A DNA stretch of 64,000 bases, from contig NZ_JAMZEA010000009.1 of the NCBI RefSeq assembly GCF_024172125.1, positions 372,001 to 436,000 of the forward strand. The letters run 5' to 3'. Shown here piece after piece: positions 54,741-64,000 of the stretch. A model generated the notes under the pieces. That model searched no databases, was not told where the DNA came from, and saw only the letters and a list, made by a program, of their open reading frames with translations. This DNA is from Actinomadura rupiterrae. GTDB lineage: Bacteria; Actinomycetota; Actinomycetes; Streptosporangiales; Streptosporangiaceae. Made by a program: the position numbers and the translations under genes. Every line of letters starts with the position of its first letter. Position 1 is the stretch's first letter.

Positions 54741-55733
54741 GTGCTGCCGGACGCGGACGCCGGTATCCCGACGGCCGTCCCGCTGGACCGCGCGTACGAC
54801 GCGGACCGGCTCGCCACCGAGGCGCTCGCGCTGCGCGAGTTCACCTGGCGGGCGCAGCGCGCCTACGGCCAGGACGGCCTGGCGAGCGAGGCGACGATCG
54901 ACTGGCGCATCCTGTCGCTGCGCTCCCCCGGCGGCGACCCCGGGCGCACCGACCCCGGAGGCGCGGGCCTGCTTCCGCACGCCGACACCCCGTACCTGGC
55001 GCACACCCCGTACATCGCCGAGGTGCTGGCGGGCATCCCGGCGCCGCTGCGGGCCGTCCGGCTGATGGCGCTCGGCGCGGGCGCGCGCTGCCACGAGCAC
55101 CGCGACGGCAAGTGCGGCTACCCGTGGGGCGCGATGCGGCTGCACGTCCCGGTCATCACCAACCCCGGCGCGGTCGTGGTGATCGGCGGCGAGGAGCGGC
55201 ACTGGGACGCCGGACGGCTCTGGTTCGGCGACTTCGACCGCCTCCACTACGTCCGCAACGACGGGGACGAGGCGCGCGTCCACCTGGTGATCGACGTCGG
55301 GCTCACCCCGGAGCTGCTGGCGCTGTTCCCGGAGGACTTCCGCGACCGGCTGCCCTGGCGGGACGTGCTGTACGCGCAGCCGCCCAAGCCGCTCGGCCAG
55401 GCCGACCTCGACGCGCTGACCTGCGCGTTCGACATGCCCGCCGCGTTCCCGGACTGGTCGGAGGAGGACGACGGCACGCCGCGTCCGGACGTGCCCGGCT
55501 CGGTGCGCGTCGCGGACGGGCGGCCCGTGCTGTGCGGCGGCGACGGGGAACCGCTGTTCGCGCTCGTCCACATCGGGTCCGGCGAGTTCCGGTTCGAGGG
55601 CTGGACCGAGGAGCGCACCGTCCAGATCGACCCCGGGGAGCCCGGCCCCTGCGCGCGGTTCCGCGTGCGCCGCGGGACGTCCCTGACCGAGTACGTCCGT
55701 CCGGTCCGGCCCCTTCAGGAGGACGCGCGATGA
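54651..55733 (+). CDS. Aspartyl/asparaginyl beta-hydroxylase-like Fe/2OG oxygenase
   Basis: Up to 360 residues, resembling the Asp/Asn beta-hydroxylase family of Fe(II)/2-oxoglutarate oxygenases. The core (about 145-215) includes CHEHRDGKCGYPWGAMRLHV and FGDFDRLHYVRNDGDEARVHLVID, with the expected His ligands and a 2OG-binding Arg. The C-terminal 120 residues are an extra domain of unknown type. The start is ambiguous because a 27-bp repeat gives four in-frame starts; ATG 54651 overlaps the methyltransferase stop, while GTG 54732 is probably the ancestral start. It may hydroxylate the peptide (for example His or Trp) or the polyketide. Confidence 0.82.
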   Translation: MTLAPKGRAMPHAPEGRAMTHAPEGRAVTAVLPDADAGIPTAVPLDRAYDADRLATEALALREFTWRAQRAYGQDGLASEATIDWRILSLRSPGGDPGRTDPGGAGLLPHADTPYLAHTPYIAEVLAGIPAPLRAVRLMALGAGARCHEHRDGKCGYPWGAMRLHVPVITNPGAVVVIGGEERHWDAGRLWFGDFDRLHYVRNDGDEARVHLVIDVGLTPELLALFPEDFRDRLPWRDVLYAQPPKPLGQADLDALTCAFDMPAAFPDWSEEDDGTPRPDVPGSVRVADGRPVLCGGDGEPLFALVHIGSGEFRFEGWTEERTVQIDPGEPGPCARFRVRRGTSLTEYVRPVRPLQEDAR

Positions 55734-56998
55734 CCGCCGAGACCACCAGCGAGCAGGCCGAGACCACCAGCGAGCAGGCCGGGACCGCGGGCAGGCGGTT
55801 CGACCTCCCCCGGGACTTCGCGCAGTGGCTCGACCCGTACCCGCTGCTCGCCGAGATGCGCGCCGAGTCGCCCGTGCACCGGGCGCGGCTGCGCGGCGAG
55901 GTGGAGGTGTGGGTGATCACCGGCTACGACGAGTGCGTCGCGGCGCTGAACGACCCGCGCTTCTCGGCCGACCTGGAGGCCGCGCCGCGGATCACCGCCG
56001 GGCTGCCGCCGGAGCGCCGCCGCAACGTGCTGATGGAGAGCCTGCTCGCCACCGACCCGCCGGACCACTCCCGGATGCGCGGCATCGTCGCCAAGGCGTT
56101 CACCGCGCGCCGGGTCGCCGAGCTGGCGCCGCGGGTCCGGGAGATCGTGGACGAGCTGCTCGACGCGTTCGCCGCCGAGGGCCGCGGCGACCTGGTGGAG
56201 GGCTTGGCGCTGCCGCTGCCGATCGCGGTGATCTGCGAGCTGCTCGGCGTGCCGTTCGCGCGGGAGAAGTTCCGGTACTGGTCGGTCGGGCTGGCGATGC
56301 CGCCCGCTGACGGCGCGACATTGGAACGTGCCGACGCCGCCCGCGCCGAGATGACCGAGTTCTTCGGCGAGCAGATCGCGCTCAAGCGCGCCGCGCCCGG
56401 CGACGACCTGCTGAGCGCGCTGGTCACCGCGCACGCCAACGAGCACGTCTCCGACGACGAGCTGGTGGGCCTGGCGATCATGCTGTTCCTGTCCGGGCAC
56501 GAGACCACGCTGTGCTTCCTCGCCAACGCGGTCGTCGCGCTGCTCACCCACCCCGAGCAGCTGGCCGCGCTGCGCGCGGACCCGGAGCTGATCCCGCGCG
56601 CGGTGGACGAGCTGCTGCGCTACGACGGCCCGGTCGCGCGCGGCGTCGCCCGGTTCACGCTGGAGGACGTCCCGCTCGGCGGCACGACCATCCCGCGCGG
56701 CGAGATGGTCGTCGTCGCGATCGGCGCCGCGAACCGTGACCCGGCCCGCTACCCCGACGCGGACGTGCTGGACGTCCTGCGCGAGAACAACCCGCAGATC
56801 GGGTTCGGGCACGGCATCCACCACTGCCTCGGCGCCGCGCTGGCCCGGCTGGAGACCGTCACGGCGCTGGAGGCGCTGCTGCGCCGGTTCCCGGACCTGG
56901 AGCTGGCGGTGCCGGTGGCCGACCTGCCGCGCCGCCCCGGCATGCTGCGCGGGCTGTCGTCCGTCCCGGTGACCTTCACCCCCGATCGGGGCGAATAG
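55730..56998 (+). CDS. Cytochrome P450 (CYP107/105-like)
   Basis: 422-residue P450 with all standard motifs: I-helix LFLSGHETT, ExxR (ELLRY), heme loop FGHGIHHCLGAA. The N-terminus has a short repeat (TTSEQAETTSEQAG). The start overlaps the oxygenase stop (ATGA), so it is in the same operon as the minigene, and is the second P450 candidate for peptide oxidation. Conventional I-helix chemistry suggests a hydroxylation, while the P450 at 52462 is the better crosslinking candidate. No ferredoxin gene is adjacent. Confidence 0.92.
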   Translation: MTAETTSEQAETTSEQAGTAGRRFDLPRDFAQWLDPYPLLAEMRAESPVHRARLRGEVEVWVITGYDECVAALNDPRFSADLEAAPRITAGLPPERRRNVLMESLLATDPPDHSRMRGIVAKAFTARRVAELAPRVREIVDELLDAFAAEGRGDLVEGLALPLPIAVICELLGVPFAREKFRYWSVGLAMPPADGATLERADAARAEMTEFFGEQIALKRAAPGDDLLSALVTAHANEHVSDDELVGLAIMLFLSGHETTLCFLANAVVALLTHPEQLAALRADPELIPRAVDELLRYDGPVARGVARFTLEDVPLGGTTIPRGEMVVVAIGAANRDPARYPDADVLDVLRENNPQIGFGHGIHHCLGAALARLETVTALEALLRRFPDLELAVPVADLPRRPGMLRGLSSVPVTFTPDRGE

Positions 56999-57008
56999 AC
57001 TCGACGGA

Positions 57009-57932
57009 GTGACCCATAGGAACCCCAATGGGCCGCTGGACCTGGCCCAGCTCCGCACCTTCCTCGCCGTCTACCGCGCGGGGTCGCTGACCGCCGCCGC
57101 GCGGCTGGTCGGGCTGTCCCAGCCGACCGTGACGACGCAGCTGCGCGCGCTGGAGGAGCGGACCGGGCGGCAGCTGTTCGAGCGGCTGCCGCGCGGGGTC
57201 ACGCCGACCCCGGCGGCCGACGACCTGGCCGCGCGGCTCGCCGGTCCGATGGACGCGCTGGAGGCGGTCGCCGGGGGCGGCGCGGCGGACGAGCCGGCCC
57301 CCGAGCCGCCGGTGCTGCTGGCCGGGCCCGCCGAGTTCCTGGCGGGCGCGGTCGTGCCGACGCTCGGCCCGCTGCTGGACCGGGGCGTCCGGCTGCGGAT
57401 CACCGCGGGCCTGGCGGAGGACCTGCTCGCCGGGCTGCGCGCGGGCCGCTTCGACCTGGTGGTGTCCACGATCCGGCCGCGCGGCCGGGCCCTGGTCTCC
57501 GAGCCGCTCGCGGACGAGACGTTCGTGCTGGTCGGGTCGCCGGAGTGGGCCGCCCGCCTGGACCGGGAGCTGCTGGAGCGGGACGGCCCGGCGGCGCTCG
57601 CCGGGGCGCCGCTGATCAGCTACGCCGACGACCTGCCGATCCTGCGTCGGTACTGGCGGCACGTGTTCGACACCCGGCTGACCGCCGAGCCCGCGCTGGT
57701 CGTCCCGGACCTGCGCGCGATCAAGGCGGCGGCCGTGGCGGGCCTCGGCGTGACCGTGCTGCCCCGCTACCTCTGCCTTGCCGAGCTGGCGGACGGCTCG
57801 CTGCTCCCCCTGCTGGACCCGGAGGACCCGCCGATCAACACCGCGTTCCTCGTGCAGCGCAGCGGCGCGTTCCCGCTGCCGCACGCGGGGCTCGTCCGGG
57901 AGCACCTGCTGCGCGTCGCGCGGAGCTGCTGA
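57009..57932 (+). CDS. LysR-family transcriptional regulator
   Basis: 307-residue LysR-type regulator: a winged helix-turn-helix at residues 11-70 (LAQLRTFLAVYRAGSLTAAARLVGLSQPTVT) and the co-inducer-binding domain after residue 95. GTG at 57009 is 10 bp after the P450 stop, so it may be part of the same operon or have its own promoter at the 3' end of that gene. It could regulate the minigene operon. Ligand unknown. Confidence 0.92.
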   Translation: MTHRNPNGPLDLAQLRTFLAVYRAGSLTAAARLVGLSQPTVTTQLRALEERTGRQLFERLPRGVTPTPAADDLAARLAGPMDALEAVAGGGAADEPAPEPPVLLAGPAEFLAGAVVPTLGPLLDRGVRLRITAGLAEDLLAGLRAGRFDLVVSTIRPRGRALVSEPLADETFVLVGSPEWAARLDRELLERDGPAALAGAPLISYADDLPILRRYWRHVFDTRLTAEPALVVPDLRAIKAAAVAGLGVTVLPRYLCLAELADGSLLPLLDPEDPPINTAFLVQRSGAFPLPHAGLVREHLLRVARSC

Positions 57933-58076
57933 CCCATCGGTCATCCTATGGCCAACATACGCTCCTCGATTGGTAGGGCCGCACAGCCGCGACTACTGTC
58001 GGTCTGGTGAACGAACCGGCGTCCCGCCGTACGGGGCGCCGGGTTTCCCGACTCCACCGTTTGAGGAGACGCCGCG

Positions 58077-58769
58077 ATGGCGAAGATCTTGTTCGTGATG
58101 ACCGGGGCCGACCACTGGACGCTCGCGGACGGCACCCGGCACCCGACCGGGTTCTGGGCCGAGGAGGCCGTCACGCCCTACGAGGCGTTCACCGGCGCCG
58201 GGCACGCGGTCACCGTGGCGACGCCCGGCGGGGTCGTCCCGGTCGCGGACGCCGGCAGCCTGACGGCCGACGCCAACGGCGGCCAGGAGGGCGCCGACCG
58301 GATCGCCGCCGCCCTGAAGGCCGAGGCGTTCCACCGGCCCGTCAAGCTGGAGGACGCCGACCTCGACGAGTACGACGCGGTGTTCTACCCCGGCGGGCAC
58401 GGCCCGATGGAGGATCTCGCCGTCAACGCCGACTCCGGCCGCCTGGTCACGCGCGCGCTCGACGCCGGCAAGCCGCTCGGCATCGTCTGCCACGCGCCCG
58501 CCGCGATGCTCGCCGCGACCAAGGCGGACGGCACCAACGCGTTCGCCGGGTACCGCGTCACCGCGTTCACCGACGCGGAGGAGACGCTGGCGGGGTTCGC
58601 CGCCAAGGCGAAGTGGCTCCTCCAGAGCCGCCTCGTCGAGGCCGGGGTGGACTTCCAGGAGGGCGAGCCCTGGGCCCCGCACATCGAGACCGACCGCAAC
58701 CTCGTCACCGGGCAGAACCCGGCCTCGTCCGGCCCGCTCGCCGCCGAGCTGCTGAAGATGCTCGCCTGA
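58077..58769 (+). CDS. DJ-1/PfpI-family protein (type 1 glutamine amidotransferase-like)
   Basis: 230-residue DJ-1/PfpI-superfamily protein close to the Hsp31/YajL-type chaperone-glyoxalase branch (VFYPGGHGPMEDLA; nucleophile Cys in IVCHAPAAML). It probably handles reactive aldehydes such as methylglyoxal, or damaged proteins. ATG at 58077. The gap 57933-58076 should carry its promoter. Likely co-transcribed with the quinone-oxidoreductase-like gene. Confidence 0.9.
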   Translation: MAKILFVMTGADHWTLADGTRHPTGFWAEEAVTPYEAFTGAGHAVTVATPGGVVPVADAGSLTADANGGQEGADRIAAALKAEAFHRPVKLEDADLDEYDAVFYPGGHGPMEDLAVNADSGRLVTRALDAGKPLGIVCHAPAAMLAATKADGTNAFAGYRVTAFTDAEETLAGFAAKAKWLLQSRLVEAGVDFQEGEPWAPHIETDRNLVTGQNPASSGPLAAELLKMLA

Positions 58770-58835
58770 CGCCCTGACCGGGCGCTTACCAAGGGCTCCG
58801 CTGAGGGACCCGAACGCAACCGAAAGAGACCCGCC

Positions 58836-59849
58836 ATGCCCTACACCAGCCGCGAATGGCGGCTCGCCGCCCGTCCGACGGGCGAGCCGCAGCCGTCCGA
58901 CTTCGCGCTCGCGACCGTGACCGTGCCCGACCCCGAGGAGGGGCAGGTCGTCGTCCGGAACGACTTCGTCTCGGTCGACCCGTACATGCGCGGGCGGATG
59001 AACGACGTCCCGTCCTACGTCCCGCCGTTCCAGCTGGACGAGCCGATGACCGGCTCGGCGGTCGGGACCGTCGTCGCGTCCGGCGCGGCGGACGTCCCGG
59101 TCGGCACGACCGTCACGCACTTCCTCGGCTGGCGCGAGTACGCGCTGCTCCCGGCCGAGGCCGTGCGGGCGGTCGACACCGCGCTCGCGCCGGCCGAGGC
59201 CTACCTCGGCGTGCTCGGCTCGACCGGACTCACCGCCTACGTCGGGCTCACCGAGATCGCGCCCGTGAAGGTCGGCGACACGGTGTTCGTGTCCGGCGCG
59301 GCGGGCGCGGTCGGCTCGGTGGCCGGGCAGATCGCGCGGCAGCTCGGCGCGGCCCGCGTCGTCGGCTCGGCGGGCGGGCCGGAGAAGGTCCGGCGCGTCA
59401 TCGAGACCTACGGCTTCGACGCCGCGTTCGACTACCGGCAGGGCGACCTGCCCGCGCGGCTCGCCGGGACCGCCCCGGACGGCGTGGACGTCTACTTCGA
59501 CAACGTCGGCGGCGACCACCTGGAGGCCGCGATCGGCGCGATGAACGACTTCGGCAGGATCGCGCTGTGCGGGGCGATCTCCGCCTACAACGCGACCGAG
59601 CCGCCGCCCGGGCCGCGGAACCTGCCGCTCGCGGTCGGCAAGCGGCTCAGCCTGCGCGGGATGATCGTCACCGACCACCTCGCCCTGGCGCCCGAGTTCG
59701 CCGTGCGGGCCGCGGAATGGCTGAAGGACGGCTCGCTCGTCGCCGAGGAGACCGTCGTGGAGGGCATCGACAACGCGGTGGAGGCGTTCCTGGCGATGAT
59801 GCGCGGGGCCAACACCGGGAAGATGCTCGTCCGGCTCGTCCACGACTGA
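58836..59849 (+). CDS. Zinc-independent NADP-dependent oxidoreductase (MDR)
   Basis: 337-residue medium-chain reductase without the zinc ligands, similar to CurA and 15-oxoprostaglandin reductase-like enzymes. The cofactor region reads VSGAAGAVGSVAGQIARQLGAARVVGSAGG, and DNVGGDHLEA is also typical. It reduces enones or quinones with NADPH. ATG at 58836 with AAAGAG upstream. It pairs with the DJ-1 gene in a detoxification-like unit and is followed by a strong hairpin. Confidence 0.9.
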   Translation: MPYTSREWRLAARPTGEPQPSDFALATVTVPDPEEGQVVVRNDFVSVDPYMRGRMNDVPSYVPPFQLDEPMTGSAVGTVVASGAADVPVGTTVTHFLGWREYALLPAEAVRAVDTALAPAEAYLGVLGSTGLTAYVGLTEIAPVKVGDTVFVSGAAGAVGSVAGQIARQLGAARVVGSAGGPEKVRRVIETYGFDAAFDYRQGDLPARLAGTAPDGVDVYFDNVGGDHLEAAIGAMNDFGRIALCGAISAYNATEPPPGPRNLPLAVGKRLSLRGMIVTDHLALAPEFAVRAAEWLKDGSLVAEETVVEGIDNAVEAFLAMMRGANTGKMLVRLVHD

Positions 59850-59877
59850 GCCTTCTCCGGAACCTGCACAGGGGCGT

Positions 59878-59909
59878 CGAACGGCCGGGACCCGCGTCCC
59901 GGCCGTTCG
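59878..59909. terminator. Bidirectional terminator hairpin
   Basis: A perfect 14-bp stem (59878-59891 with 59896-59909) with a 4-nt loop lies between the convergent oxidoreductase and phosphoesterase genes. Confidence 0.8.
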
Positions 59910-59923
59910 TCCTGGTCAGGGGG

Positions 59924-60823
59924 CTACTGCCAGATCTCGGTGATCGGGGTGGCGGTCCCGGCGGCGCCCGCGTGCGTCGTGCCGTACATGTCCTCGATCG
60001 TGCGGAGGACGTTGAAGTGGTTGTAGTGCGTGGAGTAGGCGCCCTGCTTCACGTGCGCGCCGTAGAAGATCGTGGCGATGCGGTTGCCCGCCGATCCGTT
60101 GTCCTCGTCGAAGGTGACGATGAGGACGCTGTTGTGGGTGGTGGCCCACTGCGCGTAGCCGCCGATCTTGCTCTTCAGCCACGAGTCGCCCGTGGAGACC
60201 GAGCAGTCGTGCATGTCATCGCAGAGGTTCGGCACGACGAACGAGACGGTCGGCAGGGTCGTGTAGTCGGTCGGGAACTGCGCGAACGTGTAGCCGGTCG
60301 AGGTCGGGACGTTGGTGAACGAGAACCAGGGGTTGTGCTTGCGCGCGTACTTGCCCGCGCTGTTGGAGCAGGTCGTCGAGCCCTGCGACGGCAGGCCCTC
60401 GTTGTAGCTGCCCCAGGACTTGCCGACCGCCCGCACCTCGGCGCCGAGGTTGGCGGTGGAGTAGGGCGATCCGGGCGGCGGGCAGGTGTCGTCGGTGGTC
60501 CCCTGCGTGCTGCCGGAGAACAGGTCGAAGTAGTTCGGCTGGCTCGGGTGGGTCAGGGCGTAGGACTGGGTGAGGTTCGCGCCAGTGTTGGCGAGGGACG
60601 TGATGTAGGGCGCGCTGGAGCTGCCCACGACCTGCGAGTAGGAGTGGTTCTCGAAGACCACGACCAGGGTGTGGTCGGGCGTCGGCACCGTCGCGGCCTT
60701 CGCGGCGCCGCCGGACAGGGCGGTGGCGGCCAGCCCCGCCGCGGCCGCGAGCGCGGTGGCCGCGAGGGCGGCGCGGCGGCGGAGCGGGCCCGTGCGGGTG
60801 GCGGCGGTGGGAGCACCTGACAT
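59924..60823 (-). CDS. Secreted phosphoesterase (AcpA/phospholipase C-like)
   Basis: 299-residue protein of the phosphoesterase (acid phosphatase/phospholipase C) family. A signal peptide precedes the motifs VVVFENHSYSQVVG, THPSQPNYFDLFSG, CDDMHDCS and VTFDEDNGS, as in AcpA-type enzymes that release phosphate from phospholipids or other esters outside the cell. The ATG at 60823 begins the basic part of the signal peptide (RRRAALAATALAAAAG). Probably unrelated to the clusters. Confidence 0.87.
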   Translation of the reverse strand: MSGAPTAATRTGPLRRRAALAATALAAAAGLAATALSGGAAKAATVPTPDHTLVVVFENHSYSQVVGSSSAPYITSLANTGANLTQSYALTHPSQPNYFDLFSGSTQGTTDDTCPPPGSPYSTANLGAEVRAVGKSWGSYNEGLPSQGSTTCSNSAGKYARKHNPWFSFTNVPTSTGYTFAQFPTDYTTLPTVSFVVPNLCDDMHDCSVSTGDSWLKSKIGGYAQWATTHNSVLIVTFDEDNGSAGNRIATIFYGAHVKQGAYSTHYNHFNVLRTIEDMYGTTHAGAAGTATPITEIWQ

Positions 60824-60979
60824 GACGACCTCCGGGGGGAGAGATCCTTGCCGGGGACCGGGCGGTCCCCGGCAGCCGTCACGTTCCCATCACGCTCGAA
60901 AGCATGGCGTAATGGCACACTCCGGTCTCCGGGCGGTTCGGCGAACGCCGCATGAACGCCCAGCTTGTGCCTGACTGTC

Positions 60980-61717
60980 CTAATTTCCTTGCGGCGGCGC
61001 GCCTCCGCCGCCCGGGGCTCCGCCGGGTTGGCCGCCGGGTTGGCCGCCGGGTTGGCCGCCGCCTTCGCCGCGCCGTCCGCCGAAGCCGCCGCCCTCGTTG
61101 ATGGCCTTCGCGGTGACGCTGCCGTCGCTCCCGGCCGTCCCGCGGACGACGAGCATCGTGCCGGACTTCAGGTCGCCGACCGTGCCCTGCCTGGTGACCT
61201 GGATCCGGGTCGAGCCGGTCGTCTTCACGGTGACCGTCTTGCCGTCGGACGTGCGCAGGTAGACGGTGTCGCCGACGACCTTGGTGACGGTCCCGATCGT
61301 GGCGCCTCCCCCGCCGAAGCCATTTCCGCCGGTGCCGCTGCTGCCGCCGCCGCCGTTGCGGAACCCTCCATATCCGGAGCCTCCGTAGCCGCCGCCGAAG
61401 CCGCGTCCGGGGAAGCCGCCCGTCCCGCGGTCGGCGGACAGCTTGGACCCGCCGCCCGCCATCGCCTTGTCCGTGAAGATCCCGCCGATGAACCCGGCGA
61501 CGACCAGAACGGCCGCGACCAGGTACAGCGTCGGGCCCTTCGGCGACCGCAGGCCGGGGCCGGGGTCCGCCAGCTCCTTGTCCAGGTCCTCCTTGAAGGG
61601 GGACGACTCCAGCACGTCCGGTGCCGGGGGCGCGGGCGAGCCGTCCGGCGACGGGCCGCCGGGCGGCTGCGGCGGGAGCGGTGTGGGGCCCGGCGCGGGG
61701 TCGGGGGTGTCGTTCAT
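60980..61717 (-). CDS. Single-pass membrane protein with DUF5666-like domain
   Basis: 245 residues. An N-terminal Pro-rich cytoplasmic part (1-60) is followed by one transmembrane helix (YLVAAVLVVAGFIGGIF, about 65-83), a Gly-rich linker, a small beta domain (TVTKVVGDTVYLRTSDGKTVTVKTTG) of DUF5666/OB type, and a Gly/Pro-rich tail with QPGG repeats. ATG at 61717 is preferred because GAGGAAAGG precedes it. It lies at the 3' end of the MacAB-like operon and may be an accessory protein of that exporter. Function unknown. Confidence 0.8.
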   Translation of the reverse strand: MNDTPDPAPGPTPLPPQPPGGPSPDGSPAPPAPDVLESSPFKEDLDKELADPGPGLRSPKGPTLYLVAAVLVVAGFIGGIFTDKAMAGGGSKLSADRGTGGFPGRGFGGGYGGSGYGGFRNGGGGSSGTGGNGFGGGGATIGTVTKVVGDTVYLRTSDGKTVTVKTTGSTRIQVTRQGTVGDLKSGTMLVVRGTAGSDGSVTAKAINEGGGFGGRRGEGGGQPGGQPGGQPGGAPGGGGAPPQGN

Positions 61718-61736
61718 CGTGAGCCTTTCCTCGTGG

Positions 61737-63061
<1,325 letters not shown>

Positions 63062-63065
<4 letters not shown>

Positions 63066-63868
63066 CGCAGCCCCTCCCGGTGCCGGCCCGGCCGCGGCGG
63101 CGGCGCGCCGACCGGGGCCCGCCGCAGGTCGGCGACGACCCGGCCGTCCACCAGCCGGACGATCCGCTTGGCGTGCGCGGCGACCTCCTCCTCGTGCGTG
63201 ATCACCACGAGCGTCCGGCCGGTCCGGCTCAGCCGGTCGAAGATGGCGAGCACGTCGGCGGTGGAGCCGCTGTCGAGGGCGCCGGTCGGCTCGTCCGCCA
63301 GCAGCAGGGTCGGCGCGGTGACCAGCGCCCGCGCGACCGCGACGCGCTGCTGCTGCCCGCCGGACAGCGCGTTCGGCTCGTGCTTCACCCGGTCGGCGAG
63401 GCCGACCTCGGCGAGCGCGGCGAGCGCGCGGCGGCGGCGCTCGTCCCGCCGGACGCCGCCGTAGGCGAGCGGCAGCTCGACGTTCGCGAGCGCGGTCATC
63501 CGCGGGATCAGGTTGAACGACTGGAACACGAACCCGATCCGGCGGTTGCGCAGGATCGCCAGCCGCCGCTCGTCCAGGCCGCCGACGTCCCGGCCGTCCA
63601 GCCGGTAGCGGCCGCCGGACGGCACGTCCAGGCAGCCGATGATGTTCATCAGCGTGGACTTGCCGGAGCCGGACGCGCCCATCACCGCGACGTAGTCGCC
63701 GCGCTCGACGGTGAGGGTGACGCCGCGCAGGGCGTGCACGGCGGTCGCCGCGTTCTCCCCGCCGTACACCTTCGTGACGTCCCGCAGGTCGAGGACGGGC
63801 GCAGGCGCATCCGGCGCGCCGGCGATCCGGGGTTCCCCGCCAGGGAAGGTCCGGTCGGTGGCGGTCAC
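63062..63868 (-). CDS. MacB-type ABC transporter ATPase (LolD-like)
   Basis: 268-residue ATPase with Walker A GASGSGKST, signature LSGGQQQRVAVARA and Walker B LLLADEPTGALD, typical of the MacB/LolD/FtsE branch. A stretch of about 25 residues before the domain is Ala/Pro-rich. GTG start overlaps the adaptor stop (GTGA), so all three genes are co-translated. It energises the permease at 61737. Confidence 0.93.
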
Positions 63869-64000
63869 CGGCGTCCTCCGCCGAACCCGCCACCGCCGCC
63901 GAGGCCGCCGCCGGGCGCTCCCCCGCCGAACCCGCCGCTGGGGAAGCCCTGCCTGCCGGTGGTGGACGAGGTGGCCGTGGACACGACGACCACCTGGTCA
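63865..64000 (-). CDS. Partial MacA/HlyD-like adaptor (3' end)
   Basis: Only the last 44 codons are in the window; the start lies beyond 64000. The readable part has a short conserved tail (DQVVVVSTATSST) and then a long Gly-rich run (GGFGGGAPGGGLGGGG). Overlap with the MacB-type ATPase (GTGA) and the order adaptor-ATPase-permease support a membrane-fusion adaptor (MacA-like). The family is inferred from context, since too little sequence is present for a motif. Confidence 0.6.
   Translation of the reverse strand, partial: DQVVVVSTATSSTTGRQGFPSGGFGGGAPGGGLGGGGGFGGGRR

Overview
The window is very GC-rich DNA with dense, often 4-bp-overlapping genes, GTG starts, Tat/Sec-exported redox enzymes and a single-chain acetyl-CoA carboxylase. 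This points to a filamentous actinomycete, perhaps an Actinomadura-like member of the Streptosporangiales (inferred from gene content, not measured). No rRNA, tRNA, insertion sequence or CRISPR array was recognised.

Positions 29 to about 40400 look like one large type II (aromatic) polyketide cluster. Its parts are: a flavin hydroxylase and a P450; a metallo-beta-lactamase-fold hydrolase followed by a KS-AT-like protein that has lost its catalytic residues; a PadR regulator; cydABDC (cytochrome bd oxidase and its assembly ABC exporter); a dedicated acetyl-CoA carboxylase (accB, accC and, further on, a fused accDA); a DrrAB-type exporter; and a reverse-strand block with two ABM monooxygenases, a ketoreductase, a DUF1772 (anthrone-oxygenase-like) protein, aromatase/cyclase, ACP, KS-alpha, cupin and TcmI-type cyclase. 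A second reverse-strand block holds accDA, a hydroxyacid-dehydrogenase-like protein, a SchA/CurD protein and a second SDR. Next come an exported quinoprotein, two exported multicopper oxidases, an amino-sugar set (GlmU-like protein, PIG-L deacetylase, glycosyltransferase), another SDR, and the chain length factor with its own ACP. KS-alpha and CLF are therefore about 15 kb apart, each with its own ACP, which is unusual.

A shared AT-rich motif (CTACATRTA-like core repeated every 15 bp) lies upstream of cydA, the quinoprotein and the first multicopper oxidase. A related CATGTAG/CATGAAG pair overlaps the padR start. This suggests one redox regulon inside the cluster, possibly run by PadR.

Positions 40400 to 52300 are more housekeeping-like: a NarL-type two-component pair, a SIMPL protein, an S4 RNA-binding protein, an 1838-residue BC-BCCP-CT acetyl-CoA carboxylase, an SRPBCC protein, and a Tm-1-like/PEP-hydrolase-like pair.

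Positions 52462 to 56998 hold the most striking small system. It has a P450 lacking the usual I-helix acid-alcohol pair, then an 18-bp minigene (53744-53761) reading Met-Lys-Tyr-Trp-His-stop behind a strong Shine-Dalgarno, then a methyltransferase, an Asp/Asn-hydroxylase-like oxygenase and a second P450. Met-x-Tyr-x-His pentapeptides beside a P450 are the hallmark of biarylitide-type minimal RiPPs, so this looks like an extended biarylitide-like cluster.

The right end has a LysR regulator, a DJ-1/PfpI protein, a quinone-oxidoreductase-like enzyme, a secreted phosphoesterase, and a MacAB-like export operon that runs off the window.
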